64,000 bases of DNA. Source: KBS-96 sp963722585 (GTDB lineage: Bacteria > Acidobacteriota > Terriglobia > Bryobacterales > Bryobacteraceae). The DNA is taken from contig CAVRNU010000065.1 in the NCBI GenBank assembly GCA_963722585.1, positions 1 through 64,000 on the forward strand, in the 5' to 3' direction. How positions within the stretch are numbered: position 1 is the stretch's first letter; each line of letters begins with the position of its first letter. Below are positions 17,110 to 26,508 of this stretch, one piece after another. Made by a program: the position numbers and the translations under genes. The notes beneath the pieces were generated by a model, which did not search any database, had not been told where the DNA came from, and was given only the letters and a program-made list of their open reading frames with translations.

Positions 17110-18453
17110 CTACTGGGCGCCGCCGCTCGAGTTCGGCGCGTTCAACGTCGTGCTATAAACGCCAGAAGGCGCGGGCGCATTCAGGCCAGAAGTCAGCGTG
17201 TAGTTCTGTAATGCGATCGCATCCACCCAAACATTTTCCAGAGCATGGATGTAGCCCACCTGGATTTGGAACAGCGTCCGCTGTGAAACCAAAACCTGCG
17301 GGTACGCAGCACCCATCTGCCGGTACTTCGCCAGATAAAGCTGGTAAGCGCGCCTGGCGCGAGGGATCATTTCGGTCTTGTACCGCGCGGCTTCCATCTC
17401 GCTCGAAAGATACGCCTGTAACAACGTCTGTGTACTTTGCCGGAGTGACAGCTGCAGTCGAGTAACCTCGGCTCGCGCGCGTTCGAACTCCGCCTGAGCT
17501 GCGGCGACGTTGCCTTGATTCCGATTGAAGATCGGTAGGTTGATACCGGCCGTGACAAAGCCCTGAAACCCTGCCGGTTTATTGTTAAACTCGTTCAGCG
17601 CTTCATAGCTTTGCTGCGCGCCGGCCGTCACCTGCAGATCGGGAACGGTTTCGCGTTTCGCGCTCTTGACTTCCGCTTCGGCTCGAACGATATCTTGCCG
17701 CGCTCGCTGAAGCATTGGGCTGTTGTGCGCAATCTTGTCCATGGCTTCATCGGGATTGATTTCGGGCGGGTGCTCCAGATCCCCCTGCAGTCCGCTAACC
17801 GCCAGCTCGGGCTTCCCCGCGAGCGCCGCCAGACTATGGAACGCTTGAATGAAGTCGCGTTGCGCGGCGGTGTAATCCACCTTCGCCTGTTCCGCTTCCA
17901 CTTCCGCCTGCAGCACGTCGGGCGCGTCGGCCTGGCCAACATTCGCGAGCTGGTGTGCTGTTTCTACAGCGTCCATTGCCAGGGCCAGCAATCGTCTCCG
18001 CGCGTTTACAATCTCCTGTGATGCCAACGCCGCATAAAAGCTTTGGCTGACGCCGCCAAGAACTCGATAGCGCTGCTCCGCGGCGCCAATTTCATCTCCC
18101 ATGCGTTGCTGTTGGTAAACATTTCTTCTGAGGCCGAGTTTTCCACCCAAAACAAAGGTTTGCTGAAGAAAACCTCCTTGTTCGCCGCCGCCAAACTCGC
18201 CGCCGCGGATCTCGTCGCCCCTGTAACCGATAACGGGGTTAGGCGGTAAACCCGCTTGCCGGGCCTCTGCGGAAGATTCCGTCACGAGAGCGTTCGCTTG
18301 CTGCAACGTGGGATTGGTCGCGAGCGCGAATTGCTGGAATTGCTCCAAATGCATAGGAGCGCGCGCGGCTGCATCTTTCAGCAGGTCGGGAACAGGCATT
18401 TGCGCGAATAAGGCAACGCAGGCGAGGGGAAGAACGGTAAGCTGTCCCTTCAT
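17110..18453 (-). CDS. TolC-family outer membrane efflux protein (CusC/CzcC-like)
   Basis: A 447-residue outer-membrane channel protein with a short signal peptide (MKGQLTVLPLACVALFAQ) and the two-repeat, Ala/Gln/Glu-rich helical pattern of the family (FALATNPTLQQANALVTESS, LPPNPVIGYRG, GINLPIFNRNQGNVAAAQAE, FERARAEVTRLQLSLRQSTQ). In heavy-metal exporters this component forms the tunnel joined to an RND pump and adaptor, but neither is adjacent. Its start overlaps the multicopper oxidase stop by four bases, so the two are co-translated. A copper or other metal-resistance role is inferred from those neighbours. Confidence 0.88.
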   Translation of the reverse strand: MKGQLTVLPLACVALFAQMPVPDLLKDAAARAPMHLEQFQQFALATNPTLQQANALVTESSAEARQAGLPPNPVIGYRGDEIRGGEFGGGEQGGFLQQTFVLGGKLGLRRNVYQQQRMGDEIGAAEQRYRVLGGVSQSFYAALASQEIVNARRRLLALAMDAVETAHQLANVGQADAPDVLQAEVEAEQAKVDYTAAQRDFIQAFHSLAALAGKPELAVSGLQGDLEHPPEINPDEAMDKIAHNSPMLQRARQDIVRAEAEVKSAKRETVPDLQVTAGAQQSYEALNEFNNKPAGFQGFVTAGINLPIFNRNQGNVAAAQAEFERARAEVTRLQLSLRQSTQTLLQAYLSSEMEAARYKTEMIPRARRAYQLYLAKYRQMGAAYPQVLVSQRTLFQIQVGYIHALENVWVDAIALQNYTLTSGLNAPAPSGVYSTTLNAPNSSGGAQ

Positions 18454-19869
18454 CGGTCCCCCTCGGGCTTCTGTTGCGCTTGGCGTATCTGCTGCACCAC
18501 CCGGTCGTACTCATTCGGAGGCAGGACGCGAAGAAACGTCATCATGCCTTGCATAAACCCGCTCCAACCGGGCCGCAAATTGTAGTTCTCCGGTTTTTTC
18601 ACCATGTCGTCCATCGCCATCATGGGGCCTTCCATATAAGCGTCCTGCGGGAAGCCGGGAACACGGTTCGCATCGGCAGCGATGTCGCCGCCCATCGTCA
18701 TAGCCGAGTGCCGCATACCTGGCATGCCGGGCATGGCGGCCATCGCTTTCTCCGGAGAGAGTGGAGTATTTCCGACTGTCTGATCGTTAGTCGATCCAAC
18801 ACCTAAGCCGCGGCCTAGGCTCGGTCCGTAGTCGTCTCCCATCGGCGCGCCCGGACTGCCGTTCAACATCCCCATGCCTTGATTCATGTCCACCCCCGCC
18901 GGCATCCCCATGCCCATTCGCGACATCGGACCCGCGTTTGAAGACATTTGGTTCATCATGTGGTGCGGCAAGTGGCAATGCACCATCCAATCGCCCGGGT
19001 TATTGGCCACAAACTCGACATCGCGCGCCTGGGCCACACCGACCAACACCGTGTTACCGGGAACCCAAGCGCATTCAGGTATGCGCCCGCCCTCAGTTCC
19101 CGTCGTGTAGAACGTATGGCCGTGCACGTGGATCGGGTGATGATCCATGCCGAGATTGATAAAACGAATGCGAACGCGATCCCCCAGCCGGACGATCAGT
19201 GGAGTCGCGGCCGGACCAGCCTTTCCATTGAAGAGCAGCCAGTTGAATTCCATGTTCATTGTGTTCGGAACGCTGTTGTTCGGAAGCACAGCATACTCTT
19301 GCATGAAGAATGACGAAATCCTTATCGGCCGCTGGCGTGTACGCTTGTTTCGGATGCATGATGAACGCGCCGAGCATGCCCATCATTTCCTGCATCGCCA
19401 TATGCGAGTGGTAAAAGTACGTTCCCGTTTGATGCAGCGTAAATTCGTAAATAAAACGTCCGCCGGGCTTAATCGGATCCTGGCTGATTCCCGGTCCTCC
19501 GTCCATCTCATGCGGAATTTCAAATCCATGCCAGTGCATCGACGTCGGTTCGGGCAGATGATTATCGACAACAATCCGCACGCGGTCTCCTTGCGTGATT
19601 TGGATGGTCGGCCCTGGCGCGCTGCCGTTGTAGCCCCAGACGTCAATCGTTTTGTTCGGAGCGATCTGCTGTTTTACAGGCTCGGCAACGAGATGAAAGA
19701 CCTTAACTCCGTTGTCAACATCGAAGCGCAGATCCTTGAGATCCGGCGATTCGACCGGAACCAATCCTGAAATTCTTTTGTGTTCTTGCTGCGCGTCGAT
19801 GCTTGCAGCCGAGAACACGCTTGCTCCAATCCCAAGCGCATTTCGAAAGAAACGCCGTCGATTACTCAT
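18450..19869 (-). pseudogene. Multicopper oxidase (CopA/CueO-like), split by a frameshift
   Basis: The N-terminal half starts at ATG 19869 with a twin-arginine-like leader (MSNRRRFFRNALGIGASVFS) and carries the first copper-ligand motifs SMHWHGFEI and YFYHSHMAM. It leaves frame after DKDFVIL. The C-terminal half, in the next frame from ATG 19304, resumes MQEYAVLPNNSVPNTMNMEF and carries HPIHVHGHTF and VHCHLPHHMM, so all copper sites exist across the two halves. Removing one base near 19305 restores a single protein of roughly 470 residues. The tail is Met-rich and Gly-rich (MGMGMPAGVDMNQGMGM), typical of copper-resistance oxidases. This is either a recent pseudogene or a sequence error. The downstream outer-membrane gene overlaps by four bases. 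Confidence 0.8.
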
Positions 19870-19888
19870 AACCTCTCCCCTTCAACAA

Positions 19889-19914
19889 ACAGAACCGCGC
19901 ACGTCAATAAGCGG
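19889..19914. repeat. Partial copy of the core of the palindromic element
   Basis: The stretch acagaaccgcgcacgtcaat, continuing aagcgg, matches the right-hand core of the elements at 16346 and 57256 with two or three differences and keeps the CCGC/GCGG hairpin. The flanks do not match. It lies just upstream of the multicopper oxidase start. Confidence 0.5.
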
Positions 19915-19980
19915 ACTCTGAACCGCCTACGTCAGTACGGGGCTTCTCGAAACCAGGCGTCTAAGTTGGAAACGGAGAGA

Positions 19981-20370
19981 TCAGATGCGGAATGTGGAAA
20001 GGAGCGCGAGCACACTTCTGCCCGGCGGCGCGTGGTACTCGGAAAAGCGAAGGATTACCGAGGCAGATTTAGCCTCGAACGCCCTGATAGGCTCGATGCC
20101 GGGAAGCGCCAGAACTCCCGCGAAATGCAATCTGGCGAGTTTGGCTAATCCTGCATTGCTTTCCGGACTAAAGAATTCCGTGTGGGAAAGAGGCTGGCAA
20201 GACTGGCCCGGGCTATTGCGGTGTTCAGAATGATGGTGACACTGAGAGGTCCGGGCAGAAGACGCCGCACATGCGTAAGCCGCACACATCGCATAGCATT
20301 GTGAAGTCGATAGCAGTGCAGCTATGACAGCCAGAGCAAGCAATGGGAGCGGGCGCCGAAACATCCTCAA
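19981..20370 (-). CDS. Small secreted Cys/His-rich protein of the copper cluster
   Basis: A 129-residue protein with a clear signal peptide (RPLPLLALAVIAALLSTSQC) followed by a Cys/His-rich stretch (YAMCAAYACAASSARTSQCH, then HHSEH and a further Cys) that could bind a metal ion. The C-terminal half has no motif I recognise. It is the upstream neighbour of the multicopper oxidase on the same strand, about 110 bp away, and a periplasmic metal-binding or chaperone role is a reasonable guess. The assignment rests on composition and context only. Confidence 0.5.
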   Translation of the reverse strand: MRMFRRPLPLLALAVIAALLSTSQCYAMCAAYACAASSARTSQCHHHSEHRNSPGQSCQPLSHTEFFSPESNAGLAKLARLHFAGVLALPGIEPIRAFEAKSASVILRFSEYHAPPGRSVLALLSTFRI

Positions 20371-20411
20371 TTCAGAAATAACACGGACACGGTGCGCGAG
20401 GTGTCCCAGAC

Positions 20412-20861
20412 CTACGCGGCGTCCGGGCAGGGAAGTGAAATCCGTGGAAAACAGGGCCGAAAGTGTTGAATCAGGTAGCTAGCCAGCTCCCGAGGACACA
20501 AGCTGCGGCCTTCGTCAAAAACGCCCACGACACATCCGTCCACATCGGTTGCCAGCGGCATTTCGAATTCCCGTCGCAATAATCCGGCATGGTTCGTTTC
20601 GTGACCGGCGATGCGCACGCGCAAGACCGGTCCCCAGTGTTCGACAATCATACTCACGTCGATGACTGTCGAAGGATGGCACGACCGGATCAAGCGTAAC
20701 TGCTGACCCGTGTGGCATTCCACACGGTCGCCGGCCGTAATTCCGTGATTCGTCAACGCGGAATTTAGCGCGTTGATTTGCTTCTCACACTCTTCCGTTA
20801 ATTCTTCCCAAAACCGCGCCCCTTCTTGCCGTAACGGAGCGGGAGCTACTGCTGAGGCCAT
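20412..20861 (-). CDS. Hypothetical protein, 149 residues
   Basis: A soluble protein without signal peptide. The N-terminal third is helical (ARFWEELTEECEKQINALNS), the middle is beta-rich (STVIDVSMIVEHWGPVLRVR), and the C-terminus has Cys and Pro-rich ends. A ribosome-binding site (cggaggga-like) precedes the start. It lies 41 bp upstream of the small secreted protein on the same strand and may head the copper-type cluster. I do not recognise a family. Confidence 0.5.
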   Translation of the reverse strand: MASAVAPAPLRQEGARFWEELTEECEKQINALNSALTNHGITAGDRVECHTGQQLRLIRSCHPSTVIDVSMIVEHWGPVLRVRIAGHETNHAGLLRREFEMPLATDVDGCVVGVFDEGRSLCPRELASYLIQHFRPCFPRISLPCPDAA

Positions 20862-21048
20862 GCCATTTTCTCCCTTCGGAGTTCTATTGAAATTCGATCG
20901 TAGATGGATGTTAGTCTAGCGCGTTTAGTTACTACGGGAAACCCTCCAGAAAAATCTGAAGCTAAGTAGGGCGGTCCTCGGTTTGCGGCGGCCTCTCAGG
21001 CCGCCCCGCCGTTTAACCTGTTCCACCCGAACGATACAATCACGTCGT

Positions 21049-22018
21049 ATGAAAGCCATTGTGGCGGATCCGCTGGGCGGTGCTGAAAATCTGAAATACA
21101 TTGATCTACCGAAGCCTGAGGCGAAACCAGGCCAGGCGCTGGTCAAGGTGGAAACCGCGGGCGTCAACTTCATCGATGTCTACTTTCGAACGGGCCATTA
21201 TAAAGCGCCGGAGACGCCGGTCCTGCTCGGAAACGAGGGAGCCGGGACGATCGCCGCCGTTGGACCGGATGTGAACCTGCGAATCGGCGCGCGTGTGGTC
21301 GTGGGCCATGGCGCGAGGGGCTTACGCCGAGTATGCCGTTGTACCGGCCTCCATGCTGGTCGCCATCCCCGAAGGTGTTTCCTTCGACGAAGCCGCCGCC
21401 TTGATGTTGCAGGGAATGACGGCCCACTATCTCACGCGGTCAACCTTCCCTTTGCAGCCCGGACAAACATGCCTGGTTCACGCTGCTGCGGGAGGCGCGG
21501 GATTGCTGATTGTTCAGCTTGCAAAAATCGCCGGTGCCCGGGTGATAGGCACTGCCTCGACTGCCGCCAAAGCCAAACTCGCTCAGCAACACGGAGCCGG
21601 CGAAGTGATCCTCTATACGACGCAGGACTTTGTGGAAGAAGTGAAGCGGATAACCGGCGGCCGGGGCGTGGATGTGGTCTACGATTCGGTTGGAAAAGCC
21701 ACCTTCCACAAGAGTCTCGACTGCCTGCGGCCCCGTGGCATGATGGTCACTTTCGGCCAATCCAGCGGCGCTGTTGGTCCTGTCGATCCGCTAATTCTCA
21801 GCCAAAAAGGTTCACTGTTCCTGACCAGGCCCAGTCTAGGCAATTACATCAGCGAAAGGAAGGACCTCGAGTGGCGCGCCTCCGATCTGTTCGGCTGGCT
21901 TGCCAGCAAGAAGTTGACACTTGAGATTCATAAAAAGTACCCTCTGGCCGATGCCGCCGCCGCCCATCGCGATCTCGAAGGCCGCGCAACCACTGGGAAA
22001 CTCCTCCTCAAGCCTTGA
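21049..22018 (+). pseudogene. Quinone oxidoreductase (MDR, zeta-crystallin type), frameshifted
   Basis: The medium-chain reductase pattern begins at ATG 21049 (MKAIVADPLGGAENLKYIDL, GVNFIDVYFRTGHYKAP, LLGNEGAGTIAAVG) and leaves frame after GARVV. It resumes one base later as WAMARGAYAEYAVVPASMLV and runs normally through the NADPH fold (VHAAAGGAGLLIVQLAKIAG) and GKATFHKSLDCLRPRGMMVT to 22018. Removing one G near 21301 restores about 322 residues, the usual length. The enzyme would reduce quinones or alpha,beta-unsaturated carbonyls with NADPH; no zinc-site residues are expected. It is a pseudogene or an assembly error. The stop lies two bases before the aminopeptidase start. Confidence 0.85.
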
Positions 22019-22020
22019 AC

Positions 22021-23127
22021 ATGCCGGAAAAAAAATCTTCGTCGCCCGAACCCGCTACCCAGTATTTCGAGCGTCGGCGGCGCCTCCTTTCAACGTTCCG
22101 GCAACACCGGATCGACGGGTTCCTTGTCACTGCCTTGCCGAATGTTCGCTATCTTTCCGGATTCACCGGGAGCAACGGGGCGCTTCTGCTCACGGATTCG
22201 AGGGCCATCCTGTTCACAGACCCCAGATACCAGACCCAAGCCCCGCTTGAATCCGATTGCGACGTCCGGATCGCCAAGGGCCCGCTTCTCTTAGAAACCT
22301 CGAAATCGCTCAACAAACTTGCGCTGAAGCGCCTCGGCGTCGAGCGGGGACGAATTTCGTTCCAAGATTACGATTTCCTGAAACGGGAGGTGACTGGCTC
22401 GAGACTGGTCCCTGTTGCTGGAGTTATCGAGCGGATACGGATGGTGAAATCCCCGGCCGAGATCGCAACCATCAAAACCGCCGTCGAGTTGAATTCAGCC
22501 GCGTTGCGACAGGCTTTGCGCGGCTTCCGCTCGGGAATGACCGAAATCGACCTCGCCGCTGAAATCGAATACAGAATGAGGCGTTTAGGTGCGGATGGCC
22601 CCTCTTTCGACACTATTGTCGCCTCCGGGCCTCGCTCTGCCCTCCCGCATGCCCATCCCGCCACCACGCCTATCGAAAGTAATCAATTATTATTAATAGA
22701 TATGGGGGCGACCGTTGCTGGCTATACCAGCGACATGACCCGCACTATGGGCGTGGGGCGCCTGGGTCCAAAAGCGAAGCGCATCTATAAGGCCGTTTTG
22801 GAAAGTCAGCTTGCGGCCATCGATGCAGTCAAGCCCGGTGTCCGGAGTAGTTCGGTGGACGGTGCTGCCCGTAACGTATTGAAAAGACATGGATTCGATA
22901 GATTCTTCGTCCATTCCACCGGCCACGGCTTGGGATTGGAAATCCACGAAATGCCGCGTATCGGTCGAAAGGACCCCACAGTCTTAGACATAGGCATGGC
23001 CATCACAGTCGAGCCCGGGGTTTACGTTGAGGAATTTGGTGGTGTCCGCATCGAAGACACGGTCGTGGTTACGGAGAAGGGTTGCCAGATTCTGACGCCG
23101 ACTCCCAAAAACCTGTCTGTCCTGTGA
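22021..23127 (+). CDS. M24-family Xaa-Pro aminopeptidase/dipeptidase
   Basis: A 368-residue pita-bread metallopeptidase that removes N-terminal residues preceding proline. The N-terminal creatinase-like domain contains LVTALPNVRYLSGFTGSNGA. The catalytic domain shows the five-ligand metal site: Asp in LLLIDMGATV, Asp in TSDMTRTMG, His in STGHGLGLEIHEMP, Glu in ITVEPGVYVEE and Glu in GGVRIEDTVVV. ATG 22021 is preferred over the TTG six bases upstream. It precedes accB/accC, an order I recall from other acidobacteria and related phyla, where elongation factor P often lies between; efp is absent here. Confidence 0.9.
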   Translation: MPEKKSSSPEPATQYFERRRRLLSTFRQHRIDGFLVTALPNVRYLSGFTGSNGALLLTDSRAILFTDPRYQTQAPLESDCDVRIAKGPLLLETSKSLNKLALKRLGVERGRISFQDYDFLKREVTGSRLVPVAGVIERIRMVKSPAEIATIKTAVELNSAALRQALRGFRSGMTEIDLAAEIEYRMRRLGADGPSFDTIVASGPRSALPHAHPATTPIESNQLLLIDMGATVAGYTSDMTRTMGVGRLGPKAKRIYKAVLESQLAAIDAVKPGVRSSSVDGAARNVLKRHGFDRFFVHSTGHGLGLEIHEMPRIGRKDPTVLDIGMAITVEPGVYVEEFGGVRIEDTVVVTEKGCQILTPTPKNLSVL

Positions 23128-23155
23128 GCCAAGACGAGCTCCAGGAAGGGAATCA

Positions 23156-23638
23156 ATGACTATTGATGAAATCAAAGAGCTGATTCGTGTAGTCCAGGAG
23201 ACAGGCATTGCGGAGCTCGAAGTACAGCGGGGCGAGAACCGCGTCCGCATCCGAACCGGCTCGCATTCGGTTCAGCAGGACATTACGGTTTTGCCCAACG
23301 CTTCTTCGCCTCCTGCGCCGGCTTCCGCGTCTTCACCCCACGTTCTCCCTTCGCCTGTTGCCGCCGCTCCGTCTCCCGCCGAGGAGGTCGACACAAACAC
23401 CGAGATCGTAAAATCCCCTATTGTCGGAACGTATTACGATTCCCCTTCTCCCGGCTCCCCTCCTTTCGTAAAGGTCGGAGATCAGGTCGAACCAGGCAAG
23501 GTGCTTTGCATCATTGAATCCATGAAGCTCATGAATGAAATAGAAGCCGAGATCGCTGGCACTGTTGCTGCCAAGCTAGTCGAGAACGGCAAGCCTGTCG
23601 AATATGGCGAGTCCTTGTTTGCGATCCAGCCACGGTAA
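23156..23638 (+). CDS. accB: Biotin carboxyl carrier protein of acetyl-CoA carboxylase
   Basis: A 160-residue BCCP. The N-terminal helix (MTIDEIKELIRVVQETGIAE) and the Pro/Ala-rich linker (about 60-80) lead to the biotinyl domain IVGTYYDSPSPGSPPFVKVG, with the biotinylated Lys124 in IIESMKLMNEIEAE. It is a subunit of the enzyme that makes malonyl-CoA for fatty-acid synthesis. Eight bases separate it from accC, with which it is surely co-transcribed. Confidence 0.96.
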   Translation: MTIDEIKELIRVVQETGIAELEVQRGENRVRIRTGSHSVQQDITVLPNASSPPAPASASSPHVLPSPVAAAPSPAEEVDTNTEIVKSPIVGTYYDSPSPGSPPFVKVGDQVEPGKVLCIIESMKLMNEIEAEIAGTVAAKLVENGKPVEYGESLFAIQPR

Positions 23639-23646
23639 GTCCCCGA

Positions 23647-25008
23647 ATGTTTCGAAAAATTCTTATTGCCAATCGCGGCGAGATCGCGCTGCGCGTCAAC
23701 TGCGCCGCCAAAGAACTGGGCATCAAGACCGTTGCGGTTTATTCGGAAGCCGACCGCAACAGCCTCCATGTTCGCTTCGCCGACGAGGCCATTTGCATCG
23801 GCCCGGCTAAAAGCTCCCGCAGCTATCTTGATATTCCCGCCGTCATCAGCGCCGCCGAAATCACCAACGTCGATGCCATCCACCCCGGCTACGGCTTCTT
23901 AAGTGAAAACGCCGATTTCGCCGAAGTCTGCGAAACCTCAGGTGTCAAGTTTATTGGTCCTCCCCCCGCGGTCATCCGCACAATGGGCCTCAAGCAGCGT
24001 GCCCGGACGGTGATGAAAGAGCACGGCGTGCCGATTCTTCCGGGCTCGGAAGGCATCTTGAACTCGGTTGATGAAGCCCAACTGCTCGCTGCCGAGATCG
24101 GGTATCCAGTCATGTTAAAAGCTGCCGCTGGAGGCGGAGGCCGCGGTATGCGCATCGTCCGGTCGGCCGACGATTTGTCCCATCTCCTCGCCCAGGCCCA
24201 AACCGAAGCCACTTCTTCCTTCGGCTGCGGCGATGTCTACTTGGAAAAGTTCATCGAAGCTCCCAGGCATATCGAATTCCAAGTCCTGGCCGATGAGCAC
24301 GGCGAAGTCGAGATTCTGGGCGAGCGCGAGTGCTCGCTCCAGCGGCGCCATCAGAAATTGATCGAAGAATCCCCTTCGCCCGCCGTTTCCGTCCATCTGC
24401 GGGAATCCATTTCCAGCAGCTTACGCCAAGCCATGAAAGAAATCGGCTACACGAACGCTGGGACTGTCGAGTTTCTCATGGATGAAGACGGGCGTCTCTA
24501 TTTCATCGAAGTCAACGCACGCATTCAAGTCGAGCATCCCGTGACCGAGTTTGTCACCGGGATCGATCTGGTGAAAGCGCAGATCCGCATTGCGGCCGGG
24601 GCTCGCCTGTCCGAAATCCTGCCCGATCCTATCGTCTACCGCGGGCATTCCATTGAATGCCGCATTAATGCCGAAGATCCTGAAACATTCGCGCCCTCGC
24701 CCGGACGCATAACCGGTTTGAACCTACCCGGCGGTATCGGCGTGAGAGTGGACACCGCCGCCTATACTGACGGAATCATTTCCCCGTACTATGACTCGTT
24801 GATTGCCAAGCTAATTGTTCATGGAAGTGACCGCGAGGAAGCCATTAGCCGCATGAAGCGCGCCTTAAGTATGTTTGTCGTCGAGGGCATCTCCACCACC
24901 ATTCCCCTTCACGAGCTCATTCTCGACAACGACGATTTCCGGGCCGGCCGCTTCGACACGACCTTTCTCTCGAAGCTCCTCTCGCCCAAAAACAACTCGA
25001 CCACCTGA
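23647..25008 (+). CDS. accC: Biotin carboxylase subunit of acetyl-CoA carboxylase
   Basis: A 453-residue protein of the usual length. It contains the biotin-carboxylase N domain (MFRKILIANRGEIALRVNCA), the ATP-grasp core with the Gly-rich loop KAAAGGGGRGMRIV, ATP/Mg sites in EKFIEAPRHIEFQVLADEHG and FIEVNARIQVEHPVTE, and the C-terminal domain (RINAEDPETFAPSPGRI). It carboxylates biotin on AccB using bicarbonate and ATP. It is the third gene after the M24 peptidase and accB. Confidence 0.96.
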   Translation: MFRKILIANRGEIALRVNCAAKELGIKTVAVYSEADRNSLHVRFADEAICIGPAKSSRSYLDIPAVISAAEITNVDAIHPGYGFLSENADFAEVCETSGVKFIGPPPAVIRTMGLKQRARTVMKEHGVPILPGSEGILNSVDEAQLLAAEIGYPVMLKAAAGGGGRGMRIVRSADDLSHLLAQAQTEATSSFGCGDVYLEKFIEAPRHIEFQVLADEHGEVEILGERECSLQRRHQKLIEESPSPAVSVHLRESISSSLRQAMKEIGYTNAGTVEFLMDEDGRLYFIEVNARIQVEHPVTEFVTGIDLVKAQIRIAAGARLSEILPDPIVYRGHSIECRINAEDPETFAPSPGRITGLNLPGGIGVRVDTAAYTDGIISPYYDSLIAKLIVHGSDREEAISRMKRALSMFVVEGISTTIPLHELILDNDDFRAGRFDTTFLSKLLSPKNNSTT

Positions 25009-25123
25009 TGCAGCCAACGACGCCCAAGAAGCACACTCTCATTTTAGTGAGGTTCGGCTACAGCATCGGATCGCATGCTAGAAACTCACCGGGGATCGGG
25101 CTGCTTCAGTGCGTTTGGCCTTT

Positions 25124-26371
25124 TCATGGCTTCGGTTTCACGATGGTGTTCGGCGCGAAGGCGTTGGCCAGCGAGGCGAAGATTGTCTCGCTCGCGTTCT
25201 TGTAGTTGCCCTTGTCGTCGAAGGCGGTGGGAAGGTATGTGGTGACGACAGCCACCGCAAGCTTCATTGACGGGAGATAGCCGACCGTCGCGCCCGAGCC
25301 CGCGAAATTCTTCGTTTGGGTGATCCACGGACCGAGGTTCACGACGCCGAGCCCATAATTGAACTCGATCGTGTTCTGGCGGCAGACGGGACAGTTGGGC
25401 TCGGTATGGCCGAAGCCGACAAGATTCGGGCCAACCTGAGCCGCCCACGATTGCAAGGAAAGAACCTTGCCTGTGCCAACGGCCTCCATCGATTTCGTCA
25501 TATCGGTGATGTCGGTAATCTGGATCGCTCCTTCGGCGGTGGTCCACGACGGATTCCAGAATGTCGACTCTTCATAGAAAGGCGAGCCAGGCGGGATGTC
25601 GAGATCCGCACGGCGCTCGGAACTGAATGCGTGCAACACGGGCTCCGGGATTTGAGGCGTGTTGGAGCTCCGGGTTTGCTTCAGGCACATGGGGCCGAAG
25701 ATGTATTTCTGCATCGCCTCGGCTAAAGGCATCTGGGTGATCATCTCGAGGACTCGACCGAGAATGACATAGTTTGTATGGCAATAGCCCCAGTTAGCGC
25801 CCGGGTCAAACATCCTGTCGGCTGAGATGCCAATCTGGATGAGCTCCTCCGGCGTCCATTGCCGGAATGGGTCGAGGTTGGTACCGTGTTCCACCTCCGG
25901 TTGATACACGTAATCGGCGTATCCCGACGTCATGTTCGCGAGATTTTTGAGAGTGATGCTTTCGGCATAAGGGAGGTTCGGGAAAAAGTTGCTGAGCTTG
26001 GTGTCGAGCGTGACCTTCCCTTCGTCGACGAGCTCCAGAAGCATCGTGGCCATATAGGTGAACGCCATCGCGCCGTTGCGGAAATGCATTTCGGGAGTTG
26101 CGGGCACGCCAGTCATCGACTCACCGAGCGCTCCGGAGTAGACATTGGTACCGCCGGCTGTCACTCGCACGATAATCGACTTCAGGTCGTACTTCTTCAT
26201 TGCGTCAGAGGCGATACTTTCGATCACCGCGATCTGCTGTTGTTGACCGCCTGAGGGCGTACTTTGGGCAGCCGACAAGCCGGCGGCGAGGGACATGAAT
26301 GCGAGGACGATGAGGACTCTCGCAAGGGGCGTTCGTGGTCGGGTAGTGGGTTTAGTACTAATTCTGTGCAT
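25124..26371 (-). CDS. Beta-lactamase-fold serine hydrolase homologue lacking the SxxK pair
   Basis: The start is placed at ATG 26371 because AGGAGG stands six bases before it. A signal peptide (LARVLIVLAFMSLAAGLSAA) is followed by the class C beta-lactamase/DD-peptidase-like fold. The usual catalytic SxxK is replaced: HFRNGAMAFTYMATMLLELV has Ala101 and Phe104 where active relatives have Ser and Lys. The second motif reads NWGYCHTNY instead of YxN, and the third is AGSGATVGY instead of HGG. Surrounding framework residues are kept, so this looks like a pseudo-enzyme or one with altered chemistry. It is exported and divergent from the sigma factor gene. Compare the intact relative at 36854. 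Confidence 0.8.
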   Translation of the reverse strand: MHRISTKPTTRPRTPLARVLIVLAFMSLAAGLSAAQSTPSGGQQQQIAVIESIASDAMKKYDLKSIIVRVTAGGTNVYSGALGESMTGVPATPEMHFRNGAMAFTYMATMLLELVDEGKVTLDTKLSNFFPNLPYAESITLKNLANMTSGYADYVYQPEVEHGTNLDPFRQWTPEELIQIGISADRMFDPGANWGYCHTNYVILGRVLEMITQMPLAEAMQKYIFGPMCLKQTRSSNTPQIPEPVLHAFSSERRADLDIPPGSPFYEESTFWNPSWTTAEGAIQITDITDMTKSMEAVGTGKVLSLQSWAAQVGPNLVGFGHTEPNCPVCRQNTIEFNYGLGVVNLGPWITQTKNFAGSGATVGYLPSMKLAVAVVTTYLPTAFDDKGNYKNASETIFASLANAFAPNTIVKPKP

Positions 26372-26508
26372 GACCATCCTCCTCTTCCCTGGTATGCGCG
26401 AAAGCAAGCGTAGAAACTCTAAGCCGGGCCCAAAATATTTTTGTGAGGGTCTCGTTTCGGCATGGGCGGTACCGGCGAGAGACCAGGCGGGGCTGTTTTT
26501 CGGATAAA

